Origin: Saprospiraceae bacterium
GTDB lineage: Bacteria > Bacteroidota > Bacteroidia > Chitinophagales > Saprospiraceae
Length of the DNA: 53,855 bases
NCBI GenBank assembly: GCA_017985675.1
Contig: JAGNXB010000015.1
Span: 1-53,855, forward strand
Direction of reading: 5' to 3'
The stretch's first letter is position 1. Each line of letters starts with the position of its first letter. The position numbers and the translations under genes are program-made. The notes beneath the pieces were generated by a model. It saw only the letters and a program-made list of their open reading frames with translations, did no database searches and was not told where the DNA came from. Below, one piece after another: positions 19,343-29,500 of the stretch.

Positions 19343-19384
19343 TTTATACCATTCTAATATACTACGCTACTTAAATCGATAATC

Positions 19385-20989
19385 ATGGTTGATGTAAAAC
19401 CCGATGAAATATCCGCAATCCTTAAGCAGCAGCTTTCAGGATTTGCTTCAGCTACCGAACTTGAAGAAGTAGGCTCCGTGCTTCAAGTGGGTGACGGTAT
19501 CGCCCGTGTGTATGGCCTCACCAGTGTCCAGGCCGGAGAGCTCGTGGAGTTTGAAACAGGTGTACAAGCTATCGTACTTAACCTGGAAGAAGACAATGTC
19601 GGTGTGGTACTCATGGGTCCAAGTGATGGGATCAAAGAGGGTGCTACTGTTCGCCGTACCAAGCGCATTGCATCCATTCAGGTGGGCGAGGAGATGATAG
19701 GCCGTGTGGTCAATCCGCTTGGTTTACCTATTGACGGTAAAGGTCCTATCGGTGGCACAAAGTATGAGATGCCTTTGGAGCGCAAAGCACCTGGTGTAAT
19801 CTATCGTCGCCCTGTTCACGAACCGCTGCAAACCGGTATCAAAGCTATTGACGCCATGATACCTATTGGTCGTGGACAGCGAGAGTTGATCATCGGTGAC
19901 CGTCAGACAGGTAAGACAGCCATTGCGATTGATACAATCATCAACCAGAAAGAATTTTATGATCGCGGCCAGCCGGTTTATTGCATCTATGTTGCATCCG
20001 GCCAAAAAGCATCAACAGTAGCGCAGGTAGCCAAAACGCTCGAAGAAAATGGCGCTATGGCGTACACTGTGATCGTAGCGGCTAGCGCGGCAGATCCCGC
20101 ACCACTTGTTTTCTATGCGCCATTTGCTGGTGCGTCCATTGGTGAGTTCTTTCGCGACACAGGTCGTCCTGCATTGATTATTTATGATGACCTTTCCAAA
20201 CAGGCTGTTGCTTATCGTGAAGTTTCTTTGTTGCTTCGCCGCCCACCAGGACGTGAAGCTTATCCCGGTGACGTATTTTACCTGCACAGCCGACTATTGG
20301 AGCGTGCGGCTAAGATCATTGAGAATGATGAGATTGCGCGCCAAATGAATGATTTGCCGGATTCTCTAAAAAATGCAAAGGATAAAGATGGCAATCCTCT
20401 TGTTAAAGGTGGCGGTTCATTGACAGCTCTGCCTATTATTGAAACCCAGGCAGGTGACGTTTCCGCGTATATCCCAACCAACGTAATTTCTATCACGGAC
20501 GGACAGATATTCCTGGAATCCAACTTGTTTAATGCGGGCATTCGCCCAGCTATTAACGTAGGTATCTCCGTATCGCGTGTAGGTGGAGCGGCCCAAATCA
20601 AGTCGATGAAAAAAGTGGCGGGTACACTTAAGTTGGATCAGGCACAGTATCGGGAGTTGGAAGCCTTCTCCAAGTTTGGATCTGACCTGGATGCTGCAAC
20701 ACAATCCATACTTGAAAAGGGAAAACGCAACGTAGAAATCCTGAAACAACCTCAGTATAGCCCGATGTCTGTTGAAAAACAGGTCGCTATTATTCATCTG
20801 GGAACGAAAGGCTTGCTTCGTCAGGTACCTGTGGACAAAGTGCGCGAATTTGAGGAGAATTTCCTCAATACGTTGGAACAAAAACATGCCGCTATTCTGG
20901 AAAATTTCCGTGTAGGTAAATTGGATGAACAGGATTTGAAAGCCGTTGAAGCACTTGCAGCAGAACTGAGTGCAGGATACCGTTCTTAG
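19385..20989 (+). CDS. atpA: F1Fo ATP synthase subunit alpha
   Basis: A 534-residue non-catalytic F1 subunit. The P-loop is GDRQTGKT (residues 171-178), and the alpha signature [17 protein letters not shown] and the Arg-finger region within SVSRVGG are present. The sequence has the family length and no breaks. It assembles with beta as a3b3; the beta gene (atpD) and epsilon gene (atpC) are absent here and must be elsewhere, as is usual in Bacteroidota. Confidence 0.97.
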   Translation: MVDVKPDEISAILKQQLSGFASATELEEVGSVLQVGDGIARVYGLTSVQAGELVEFETGVQAIVLNLEEDNVGVVLMGPSDGIKEGATVRRTKRIASIQVGEEMIGRVVNPLGLPIDGKGPIGGTKYEMPLERKAPGVIYRRPVHEPLQTGIKAIDAMIPIGRGQRELIIGDRQTGKTAIAIDTIINQKEFYDRGQPVYCIYVASGQKASTVAQVAKTLEENGAMAYTVIVAASAADPAPLVFYAPFAGASIGEFFRDTGRPALIIYDDLSKQAVAYREVSLLLRRPPGREAYPGDVFYLHSRLLERAAKIIENDEIARQMNDLPDSLKNAKDKDGNPLVKGGGSLTALPIIETQAGDVSAYIPTNVISITDGQIFLESNLFNAGIRPAINVGISVSRVGGAAQIKSMKKVAGTLKLDQAQYRELEAFSKFGSDLDAATQSILEKGKRNVEILKQPQYSPMSVEKQVAIIHLGTKGLLRQVPVDKVREFEENFLNTLEQKHAAILENFRVGKLDEQDLKAVEALAAELSAGYRS

Positions 20990-21022
20990 TCGATTTATAA
21001 ATCATCTCAGTAACAGCCCATC

Positions 21023-21913
21023 ATGGCAGGAAATTTAAAAGAAGTACGCGAGCGGATTAAATCGGTCATTTCGACCCAACAAATAACTAAGGCCATGAAA
21101 ATGGTCTCCGCTGCCAAGTTCCGCAAAGCCCAAACTGCGATTGTGGATATGCGGCCCTATGCCGATCGACTCAATACTATGTTGGGCAATATCCTTGCAA
21201 ATGCAGGTTCCGATCTGGAAACTGATTTTGGAAAGGTGCGCGACGTGAAGAAAGTCTGTATGGTTGTGGTTACTTCCAGCAAAGGCCTTTGCGGTGCATT
21301 TAATACCAATATCATCAAAGCGGCTGTGGCCAGAATTCATGATAAGTATGAAGATGTGCTCAGAAGTGGCAACTTGACTGTTCTGTGTATCGGAAAAAAA
21401 GGCAATGATTATTTTCGTAAACATATGAAGGGGGCGACTGTTCTTTCTGACCAGGTTGACCTCTTCACACGGTTGCGATTTGAAGAAGTAGAAAAAGTAG
21501 CCAATCAACTGATGGAAGGATTTTCTAATCAATCCTATGATGTTGTCGAAGTAGCCTATGGCCGGTTTAAAAATGCAGCCACCCAAGTCCCGGAGGTGGA
21601 TATGTTTTTACCTGTCATTCCTCAAGTGGGACCGGTCAAGAAAGCCCGCGCTGATTACATTTTTGAACCGGATACTCAAGGTTTGTTGAATACGCTCATT
21701 CCGAGTATTCTTCGCACGTCCTTTTTCAAATACACACTGGATACCCATGCATCCGAGCATGGTGCACGAATGACAGCGATGGACAAGGCTACAGAAAATG
21801 CAGAGGAGATGCTTAAGGATTTGCGCATTTCCTATAACAAAGCTCGTCAGGAAGCTATTACCCGTGAACTTTCTGAAATCGTAGGCGGAGCCGCTGCTCT
21901 TGAAAGTGCTTAA
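21023..21913 (+). CDS. atpG: F1Fo ATP synthase subunit gamma
   Basis: A 296-residue rotor subunit. The N-terminal helix starts NLKEVRERIKSVISTQQITKAMKMVSAAK, the middle domain has SSKGLCGAFNTNI, and the C-terminal helix has the conserved ATENAEEMLKDLRISYNKARQEAIT and ends ELSEIVGGAAAL. It is the last gene of the operon; about 230 bases of non-coding DNA without a convincing terminator follow. Confidence 0.97.
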   Translation: MAGNLKEVRERIKSVISTQQITKAMKMVSAAKFRKAQTAIVDMRPYADRLNTMLGNILANAGSDLETDFGKVRDVKKVCMVVVTSSKGLCGAFNTNIIKAAVARIHDKYEDVLRSGNLTVLCIGKKGNDYFRKHMKGATVLSDQVDLFTRLRFEEVEKVANQLMEGFSNQSYDVVEVAYGRFKNAATQVPEVDMFLPVIPQVGPVKKARADYIFEPDTQGLLNTLIPSILRTSFFKYTLDTHASEHGARMTAMDKATENAEEMLKDLRISYNKARQEAITRELSEIVGGAAALESA

Positions 21914-22147
21914 ATAGAGCCCCTTTCATTCTGCCAGTATCCACTTTTTTTAAGAGTAAACAGCGCAGCAGGACGGAGCATTAAAGGGATTGGGCCATTG
22001 AGAAACAAAGTCCTTTATCGGGGTTTTTACGTTGTTGGTCGAAGAACCTGAACCGTTCTTATAAGAAAATGTTAAATCCTTTTTTGGCGCTAGTTAACGG
22101 CGTATCTTTTGACCGGATTTACATTCATTTGACTAACCAGTAACAAT

Positions 22148-24880
22148 ATGATGAAAAACTTGATGCTAATGCTCACACTTACATTAGCGGTGCAATCATT
22201 GCAAGCTACCAACAACCCGGTGAAAGTCACCTCCGTAGAAGGTATCACCGAATACAAATTGGATAATGGGTTAAGAGTTCTTCTTTTCCCTGATCAGTCC
22301 AAGCAAACCATCACAGTTAATATTACTTATCTGGTTGGTTCACGCCATGAAAATTATGGCGAGACAGGGATGGCGCATTTGCTGGAACACCTGGTTTTTA
22401 AGGGCACACCCAAACATCCAAATATTCCGCAGGAATTGACCGAACGCGGGGCAAGACCAAATGGAACGACCTGGTTGGATCGCACCAACTATTACGAAAC
22501 GTTTAATGCCACCGACGATAATCTGGACTGGGCCTTAGACCTGGAAGCGGACCGTATGGTCAACAGTTATATTGCTAAAAAGGATCTGGACAGCGAAATG
22601 ACGGTGGTCCGAAATGAATTCGAATCAGGTGAAAATAGTCCTTTCCGGATTTTGATGGAGCGGATTGTTTCTTCGGCTTATATCTGGCACAACTATGGAA
22701 AAACGACTATCGGCGCTCGTGCAGATATTGAGAATGTGCCCATAGATCGACTGCAGGCTTTTTATAGAAAGTACTATCAGCCTGACAATGCTGTGCTGAT
22801 TGTAGCGGGTAAATTTGATCCCGACAAAACCCTCAAGCTTATTAATGATAAGTTTGGAAGTATACCCAAACCAGATCGCGTTCTACCAAATATATACACC
22901 CTGGATCCTGTCCAGGATGGCGAGCGTTTGGTCACCTTGCGCCGGGTTGGCGATGTCCAGTTTCTGGGATGTGCTTACCATGCCCCTCCTGGTCCACACT
23001 CGGATTTTGCAGCAGTTGATGTACTGACAAACGTATTGTCCTCCAGTCCAAGTGGCCGTTTATACAAAGCTATGGTGGATGGGAAAAAAGCTAGTCAGGC
23101 ATTCGGCTGGGCTTTCCAGTTACATGATCCCGGGCTGATGTTGTTTTTTGCCGAAGTTTCCAAAGAGAAAGATCTGCAGGATGCAAAAAATACGATGCTT
23201 AAAACATTGGATGACGTAATTGCCAATCCTCCCACACTGGAAGAAGTCGAACGTTCTAAAAGTGAGCTGCTAAAAGATATCGAGTTGGCATTTAACAATT
23301 CACAGGGTATTTGCCTCCAGCTCAGCGAATGGATAGGTATGGGCGACTGGCGTCTGATGTTCATTCATCGCGATCGTATTAAGGCGATTACGCCAGAGCA
23401 AGTACTGGCAGCCGCGAAAAATTACTTAAAACCTGATAACCGTACTGTAGGGCTGTTTTATCCGACTGATAAACCAGAACGTGCCGAAATGCCTGCAAGG
23501 CCCGATGTAGCTGCACTTGTGAAGGATTACAAAGGGACGCAGAAAATTGCCGAAGGGGAAGCCTTTGAACCCCATCCCGACAATATTGACGCAAGGACGA
23601 ATATAGCAAAGGCACCCAATGGTATGGAGATGGCTTTTTTGCCTAAGAAAACGAGGGGTGAGTCCGTTGTACTCCAGCTTAACCTTCGTCATGGTACTGA
23701 AAAATCACTACAGAATAAAGGTCTAATTGCTGAGTATGCAAGTGATATGCTCGACAAGGGCACCAGCACCATGACCAGAGAACAGATTCAGGAAAAATTT
23801 GACAAACTCAAAGCAACCGTTCGAATCGGTGGCTCAGCAAACGGCGTCAATGTGAGTATTGAAACCTCTAAGCCCAATTTGAATGAAGTGATTGAGTTAG
23901 TTGGTCAGATCCTAAAGGATCCTGTTTTCCCGGCAGAAGAATTTGAAAAACTAAGGGAACAAAATCTCACAGCTATTGAACAGAGCCGCTCTGAGCCTCA
24001 GGCGATAGCTGGAAGAGAACTACAGCGACATGCACAAATCTATAAAAAGGGACATCCTTTTTACACACCGACTATTGATGAGGAGTTAGAAGACCATCGA
24101 ATGGTAAAGCTTGAGGATGCGAAAGCATTTTACAAGGATTTCATCGGGGCTTCAAGTGCAACATTTAGTGCAGTTGGTGACTTTGATGAAGCGGAAGTGA
24201 AAAACAAGATTACTGCCGTTATTGGTGATTGGAAAGCAAAAGAACCATATCAGCGTATACCTCGCCCTTATCAGCCTCCTAAGCCAGGAGTACTTTCATT
24301 TGAAACACCTGATAAGGCAAACGCATTCTTTATTGCCGGTATGCCTTTAGAGATGAATGATGCCCATCCGGACTATGCCGCGATGGTCATTGGAAACTTT
24401 ATCCTTGGCGGTGGATTCCTCAATAGCCGACTAGCTACCCGGATTCGTCAGAAGGAAGGGCTCAGCTACGGAGTTGGATCATTTTTTAATGCAGGTTCAT
24501 TGGACAATAGTGGCAGCTTTGGAGCGTATGCCATCTATGCTCCTGAAAATGCTGAAAAACTTGAGGTGGCCTTTAGAGAGGAAATTCAGAAAGTGATCAC
24601 CGAAGGATTTACGGTTGAGGAACTGGAAGCAGCTAAAACAGGCTGGCTTCAATCCCAAACCGTTCGTCGCGCACAGGATCGCAGCCTTGCTGGCAGTCTG
24701 AATAACAACTTGTTTATCGATCGTACGATGGCATGGGAAAAGGCACTGGAAGAGAAGATCCAAAAAATGGATATAACTCAGGTGAATAAAGCCATGACAA
24801 AACATATCAAACCAGATCAAATCACCATTGCTAAAGCAGGTGATTTCGAAGCTGCAAAATCAAAAGAAGGCAAACCTTAA
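22148..24880 (+). CDS. M16 family zinc protease (pitrilysin/insulinase-like), two-domain
   Basis: A 910-residue exported protease with a short signal peptide (MLMLTLTLAVQSLQA). The first M16 half has the inverted zinc motif HLLEH (residues 77-81) and the downstream Glu region RNEFESGENSP; the second half (from about residue 480) is the inactive partner domain with the RIRQKEGLSYGVGSFF segment that completes the active-site clamshell. Such proteins degrade peptides in the periplasm. ATG 22148 is followed at once by a second ATG; either may be used. A TATCTTTTG sequence about 40 bases upstream resembles a -7 box. A strong terminator follows. Confidence 0.93.
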   Translation: MMKNLMLMLTLTLAVQSLQATNNPVKVTSVEGITEYKLDNGLRVLLFPDQSKQTITVNITYLVGSRHENYGETGMAHLLEHLVFKGTPKHPNIPQELTERGARPNGTTWLDRTNYYETFNATDDNLDWALDLEADRMVNSYIAKKDLDSEMTVVRNEFESGENSPFRILMERIVSSAYIWHNYGKTTIGARADIENVPIDRLQAFYRKYYQPDNAVLIVAGKFDPDKTLKLINDKFGSIPKPDRVLPNIYTLDPVQDGERLVTLRRVGDVQFLGCAYHAPPGPHSDFAAVDVLTNVLSSSPSGRLYKAMVDGKKASQAFGWAFQLHDPGLMLFFAEVSKEKDLQDAKNTMLKTLDDVIANPPTLEEVERSKSELLKDIELAFNNSQGICLQLSEWIGMGDWRLMFIHRDRIKAITPEQVLAAAKNYLKPDNRTVGLFYPTDKPERAEMPARPDVAALVKDYKGTQKIAEGEAFEPHPDNIDARTNIAKAPNGMEMAFLPKKTRGESVVLQLNLRHGTEKSLQNKGLIAEYASDMLDKGTSTMTREQIQEKFDKLKATVRIGGSANGVNVSIETSKPNLNEVIELVGQILKDPVFPAEEFEKLREQNLTAIEQSRSEPQAIAGRELQRHAQIYKKGHPFYTPTIDEELEDHRMVKLEDAKAFYKDFIGASSATFSAVGDFDEAEVKNKITAVIGDWKAKEPYQRIPRPYQPPKPGVLSFETPDKANAFFIAGMPLEMNDAHPDYAAMVIGNFILGGGFLNSRLATRIRQKEGLSYGVGSFFNAGSLDNSGSFGAYAIYAPENAEKLEVAFREEIQKVITEGFTVEELEAAKTGWLQSQTVRRAQDRSLAGSLNNNLFIDRTMAWEKALEEKIQKMDITQVNKAMTKHIKPDQITIAKAGDFEAAKSKEGKP

Positions 24881-24909
24881 TAAGGCGTTTCCTCAACCTA
24901 CTTAGGAAG

Positions 24910-24943
24910 GCCTCCGGTGCAGTTGCATTCGGAGGCTTTTTTT
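24910..24943 (+). terminator. rho-independent terminator of the M16 gene
   Basis: GCCTCCG (24910-24916), a 13-base loop, CGGAGGC (24930-24936), then seven T. Confidence 0.88.
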
Positions 24944-25338
24944 GTTGGGTAAAAAAGGTACTCAGTTGTAATCGCAGGGGCCATCATCAATCCCTATAAG
25001 CCACCAGATACCAGACATATTTCAAGACCATGAGTGTAAAATGATTATTAGTATATTATTGTACTAATACACCAATTCATATAGTTTATAAAATGCAAAT
25101 ACTTGAATTTGTGTATGTTGGGTAGCCATTGCTTCGAAACCTTGTGCCTTAGGCTGAGTGTTGTCACTTTGAAGAACTAGATATTAAGAGAAGACGTCAA
25201 AAAATGTATTGACAAAGAAGGAACCTTCAACTCATCGTCGACAAAGCGTTCTATACGTTGATTCGGAGGCAATTGGAAGCCCCCGAAACACAGTATAATG
25301 CAAGTTTGTCTTTAGTAAATTAAGCAGTCAGATCAGTA
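24944..25338. other. intergenic stretch between convergent M16 and efflux genes
   Basis: About 395 bases, A/T-rich in the middle, with no supported gene. It holds an 8-base perfect dyad TATTAGTA (25046-25053) / TACTAATA (25062-25069) with an 8-base centre. No T-run follows the dyad. No terminator for the efflux operon was found. Confidence 0.4.
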
Positions 25339-26541
25339 TTACTCCTCGCTAAATTCTACAACTTTACTCTGGGCATCGATATAATAGGCTCCCTTCATCA
25401 CAATTTCTTCTGAGCCAAGGAGAGCAACTGCCGGGTCAACGTTAAAGCCATCAGGCAAAGTCTGTATGATATTTACGCTCATTTTACTAAATGCAAGATG
25501 ATCCTTGGTACTTTTTGCCGGTTGATAGATGAAGATGAAATCACCATTATCTTCTTTTCGTACAGCAGCCTGGGGTAGATAAAGCGATCCTGATAGCGGA
25601 GTATGTTTATTTGAAGCGCTAACATAACTTCCTTCTGCCGGGCGTGCCATGCCTGCAGGAAATTGGGGCATACAGTGAATGCGTATCGCTTTTCGGACAG
25701 GGTCAATGACCTGGTCAATGTGGAGGATCTTTCCCTGGATTTCTTCGGCAGAACCTGCCGTGTAAAGGGTCACAGGATCGCCAATTTTAAGTGAGCCCGC
25801 ATCATTTGGAAATAAGAATAAATCGGCATGCATCGCATTAAAATTGGCGATACCGCACACTACAGCTCCTGTTTCAAGCCATTGGCCGCTTGATATCTGG
25901 TTGGCAACAATCCGCCCTGTTATGGGTGATGTGATCGTATAAGAAACGAGTGGTGGTCGTGTGGCAAGATGAGTGGTGTCCACTCCATACAATCGAAGTT
26001 GAGCCGTAATACTCGATAATGCCGATTTGGATTCAATCCAGGCGGATTCGCTTTCCTGAAACGCACGAAGAGAGGTTGCGTCTTCGTCAAGCAACGTTTT
26101 CATCCGATTGTATTCTAAATAGTGAAGAGCCATTTGGCTTCGAGTTTCTATAAATTGCCGTTGTAAATGTATAAAGTCAATACTTTCCAATTCAGCAAGA
26201 GGGGCGCCTTTCGCAACTTGATCATTTAATTTGTAATAAATTCGTTTTACACGACCCGCAGCAATGACACTTACCTGGGATCTATCTTCCGGATGCAGAA
26301 CCCATTCGCCAAAAACAGCCTGGCTTTTGGTGCTGGAATTTTGCTGATATTTTTCCCAGGTAATTCCGGTGAGTTCAACTTGACTCCGTTCAAGATAGTA
26401 GAAGCCATCTTGAGGTATAAACTCATTTTCTGCTGTGTTGGTCTCAACGCTTGGATCCTGTGCGATTTCAGATTCCGAACAGGAAATAAAGAGGAATAAA
26501 ACTAACAGCGAGGATAAAGCAAAAAAAGGTATGTTTTTCAT
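25339..26541 (-). CDS. RND efflux periplasmic adaptor lipoprotein (CusB/CzcB type)
   Basis: A 400-residue membrane-fusion protein with a lipobox-type signal sequence (SSLLVLFLFISC). The order of segments is that of HlyD/CusB adaptors: a first half-lipoyl strand set (GRVKRIYYKLNDQVAKGAPLAE), a helical hairpin of about 70 residues (FIETRSQMALHYLEYNRMK), the second lipoyl half (YTITSPITGRIVANQISSGQWLE), a beta barrel and a C-terminal membrane-proximal domain. It links the RND pump to the outer-membrane channel. The gene starts 8 bases after the fused pump gene. No CusB-type Met ligand cluster is obvious. Confidence 0.9.
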   Translation of the reverse strand: MKNIPFFALSSLLVLFLFISCSESEIAQDPSVETNTAENEFIPQDGFYYLERSQVELTGITWEKYQQNSSTKSQAVFGEWVLHPEDRSQVSVIAAGRVKRIYYKLNDQVAKGAPLAELESIDFIHLQRQFIETRSQMALHYLEYNRMKTLLDEDATSLRAFQESESAWIESKSALSSITAQLRLYGVDTTHLATRPPLVSYTITSPITGRIVANQISSGQWLETGAVVCGIANFNAMHADLFLFPNDAGSLKIGDPVTLYTAGSAEEIQGKILHIDQVIDPVRKAIRIHCMPQFPAGMARPAEGSYVSASNKHTPLSGSLYLPQAAVRKEDNGDFIFIYQPAKSTKDHLAFSKMSVNIIQTLPDGFNVDPAVALLGSEEIVMKGAYYIDAQSKVVEFSEE

Positions 26542-26549
26542 GATGATTA

Positions 26550-29500
26550 TTATTGAGTGATAAGTTGGTGCGCTAAATAAAGTTGGCTATATTGATACAT
26601 AATTTCAATATAAGAAAGCCGTGTTTGATTGGCCTGTTCAAGGGCAAGAATTAATTCGGAGTAGGGGCTTGCACCATTTAAGTAGGATGCCCGGGCTATT
26701 CGAATTAATTCCGTCGCAGAGCGTAAACCCTGATCATTATAAAAGGATAAATGACTTAGTAACGTCGTCATATTATGTTCAATATCCAGTACCTGTTGCT
26801 GGAGGGCTAGTATTTCTTTTTCTTTGGTGGCTTGAGCTCGGAGGAATCCAATATCTGCCTCCTGGATACTTGCAGCATAGGCCTTTCGAAATAAGGGGAC
26901 CTGCATTGAAAGCGTATAACCCGGGAAAAGGCGTCCGTTAGCAGTGTATTGTCCAAAAAGGTTGGCACTAAATTCAGGCTTTAGCTGCGCTTTTTTAACA
27001 TCAATAACATACGCGGCTTCCAACATTCTTTTGGTCATAATCTGAACTACCAGTGTTGAGTCTAATGTAGACAATGGACTAAAAGGAATGATGCGACTAG
27101 ACAAGGGCTCCACATATGGAATTATTGGTTCTGTGGTAGCAGTAAGCCAGGCCAATTGTTGACAATAATTTTCATATTCCTTTTGAAGCTTGTTTTTTTC
27201 TAATCGAATCTTGGTTGCTTTGTCTTCGATTAACTTGCTTTCTACGGGGCTGGTTTCACCTGCTTTATACCGTGAATTTGCAATTCGAGCCAGATCTGTA
27301 TACAGACTATCCAACTCCCCAAATATTGCTTGTTGTGCTTGATTGTAACTTAATCCAAGGTAAAGTGAGCGAATCTCATGTGCATATCGTTGGGTAGTTT
27401 GTTTTAGTTCTAAGGTACTTGTATGTACACGTGCTTTCTGAAGATCACGAGCGGACTGCAATCTGGCAAGGGATGGAAAAGTCATCTCCGCACCAACTAT
27501 TGTTGTCCCAAACATGCCTTGGTCAGGGTCAGCATTTATACCGTGATAAATACTCAGGGGTTGCCAAAGCACCGGATAACGCATAGTCGCTTCCTGTTCC
27601 TGCTGTGCCGCCAGGGCTACCCGATTGCCTGGATGACTTATTGTAATTTTTTGGATTGCTTCTGCTTCATTTAGTGGAACTTGTTGCGCAAACATGGACG
27701 TGCTCAAAAGTAGAAACACAATAGGTAATACTTTTACTGCGCGTTTTACTTGCCAGGATTTCACTAATAAATAGAGGGCGGGCAAAACCAATAACGTTAG
27801 CATAGTAGAGGTAATTAGCCCTCCAATAACTACAGTAGCCAAAGGTCGTTGCACCTCAGCGCCTGCGCCGCCAGAGAATGCCATGGGGATAAAACCAAAT
27901 GAAGCAACTGCTGCAGTCATAATGACGGGTCTGAATCGTAGCATAGTGGCTTTTTCTACACGTTCCAAAATGGATTCCCGGCCTTCTTTTTCCAATTCAT
28001 TGAGGTAGTTGATCAGCACAATGCCATTTAGTACTGCGACACCAAATAAAGCGATAAATCCAATCCCGGCTGAAATAGAGAAAGGCATATCTCTTGCCCA
28101 TAATGCTAAGACACCTCCTATTGAAGCCATAGGAATAGCAGATAAAATAAGACCCATGGACAATACACTTTTAAAAGCAAAAAATAATAAAATGGAAATT
28201 AGAATTAATGCTGCCGGCACAGCAATGGATAACCTCTTTCTTGCCTCAATAAGATTTTCGAATTGACCACCATAAGCTATATAATATCCCGGTGGCAATT
28301 TGGATTTTGTGTTAATCATTGATTCAATGTCTTTGATGACACTCTCGACGTCTCTACCTCTGACGTTGGCACTAATTACAATCCGACGTTGTCCATCCTC
28401 TCGGGAAATTTGAGCAGCACCATTTATAAAGTCAATAGATGCGATTTCATGGAGTGGTATCAGCGTGCCGGATTTACTGCGTACAGGAATGACCTTGATC
28501 ATTTCTATATCCTCCCGTTGTTTGGCTTGTAGTCGTACAACCAGTTCAAACCGACGTTCGTTTTCATAAATTTGGCCGCTACTTTCGCCGGCAAGTGCGA
28601 TGCGCACGGCTTGATTTGCTTCTTTAATACTGATGCCATGTCGTGCCAACAAATCATATTTATATGCAATTCGCAATTGGGGCAACCCCAGAATTTGTTC
28701 CACTTTAATATCTCTGGTGCCCTCAACGAATCCTATGATACGGGCAAGCTGTGTTCCGTATGCTGATAGTGTATCTAAGTCATCTCCAAAAACCTTCACA
28801 GCAATATCACTTCTGACGCCCGTCATCATTTCATCAAACCGCATTTTAATCGGTTGTGTAAATTCGAATGCCATGCCAGGCACTTGTTGAACCTGACGGT
28901 GCATCATCTCGACCAATTCTTCTTTATTTTTGGTCTTTGTCCAGTTTGATTTTGGTTTTAAGAGTATGATGTTATCCGCTGTTTCAATAGCCATCGGATC
29001 TGTCGGAATTTCTGCAGTTCCTATTTTGGAAATGACTTGTTCGACTTCATTGGGAAAATGGTCAAGAAGCATTTTTTGAGCCAGGCGATGACTTTCCAGT
29101 GTTTGAGTTAAGGATGTGCCAGGCTTGCAAAAACCATGCATCATGATATCACCTTCATCTAATTCAGGAATGAACTCACCACCTAATGTAGTGAATAAGG
29201 CGATTGCCCCGATTAATGCACCTACGGATAGTCCGACAGTGAGCCGGGGTCGACGCAGCGCACTGGTAAAAAATGGTTTGAAAGATGAAAGCAAAATGTG
29301 CATAATTGTTTCAGTGACTTTATTTTCACCTTGTATCCGTTTGCTCAAAAATATTGATGAAATAACAGGTACATAAGTGAGACTTAAAATCAGGGCTCCC
29401 AGCAGCGCATAAGTGACGGTTAACGCCATTGGCTGGAACATTTTACCTTCTATGCCCGTCAAAGACATAATGGGTAGATATACTATAATAATTATAAGAA

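Noticed and set aside
25046..25069. TATTAGTA/TACTAATA dyad as an operator
   Set aside because: It lies between two convergent gene ends, far from any promoter, and A/T-rich dyads of this size are common by chance.
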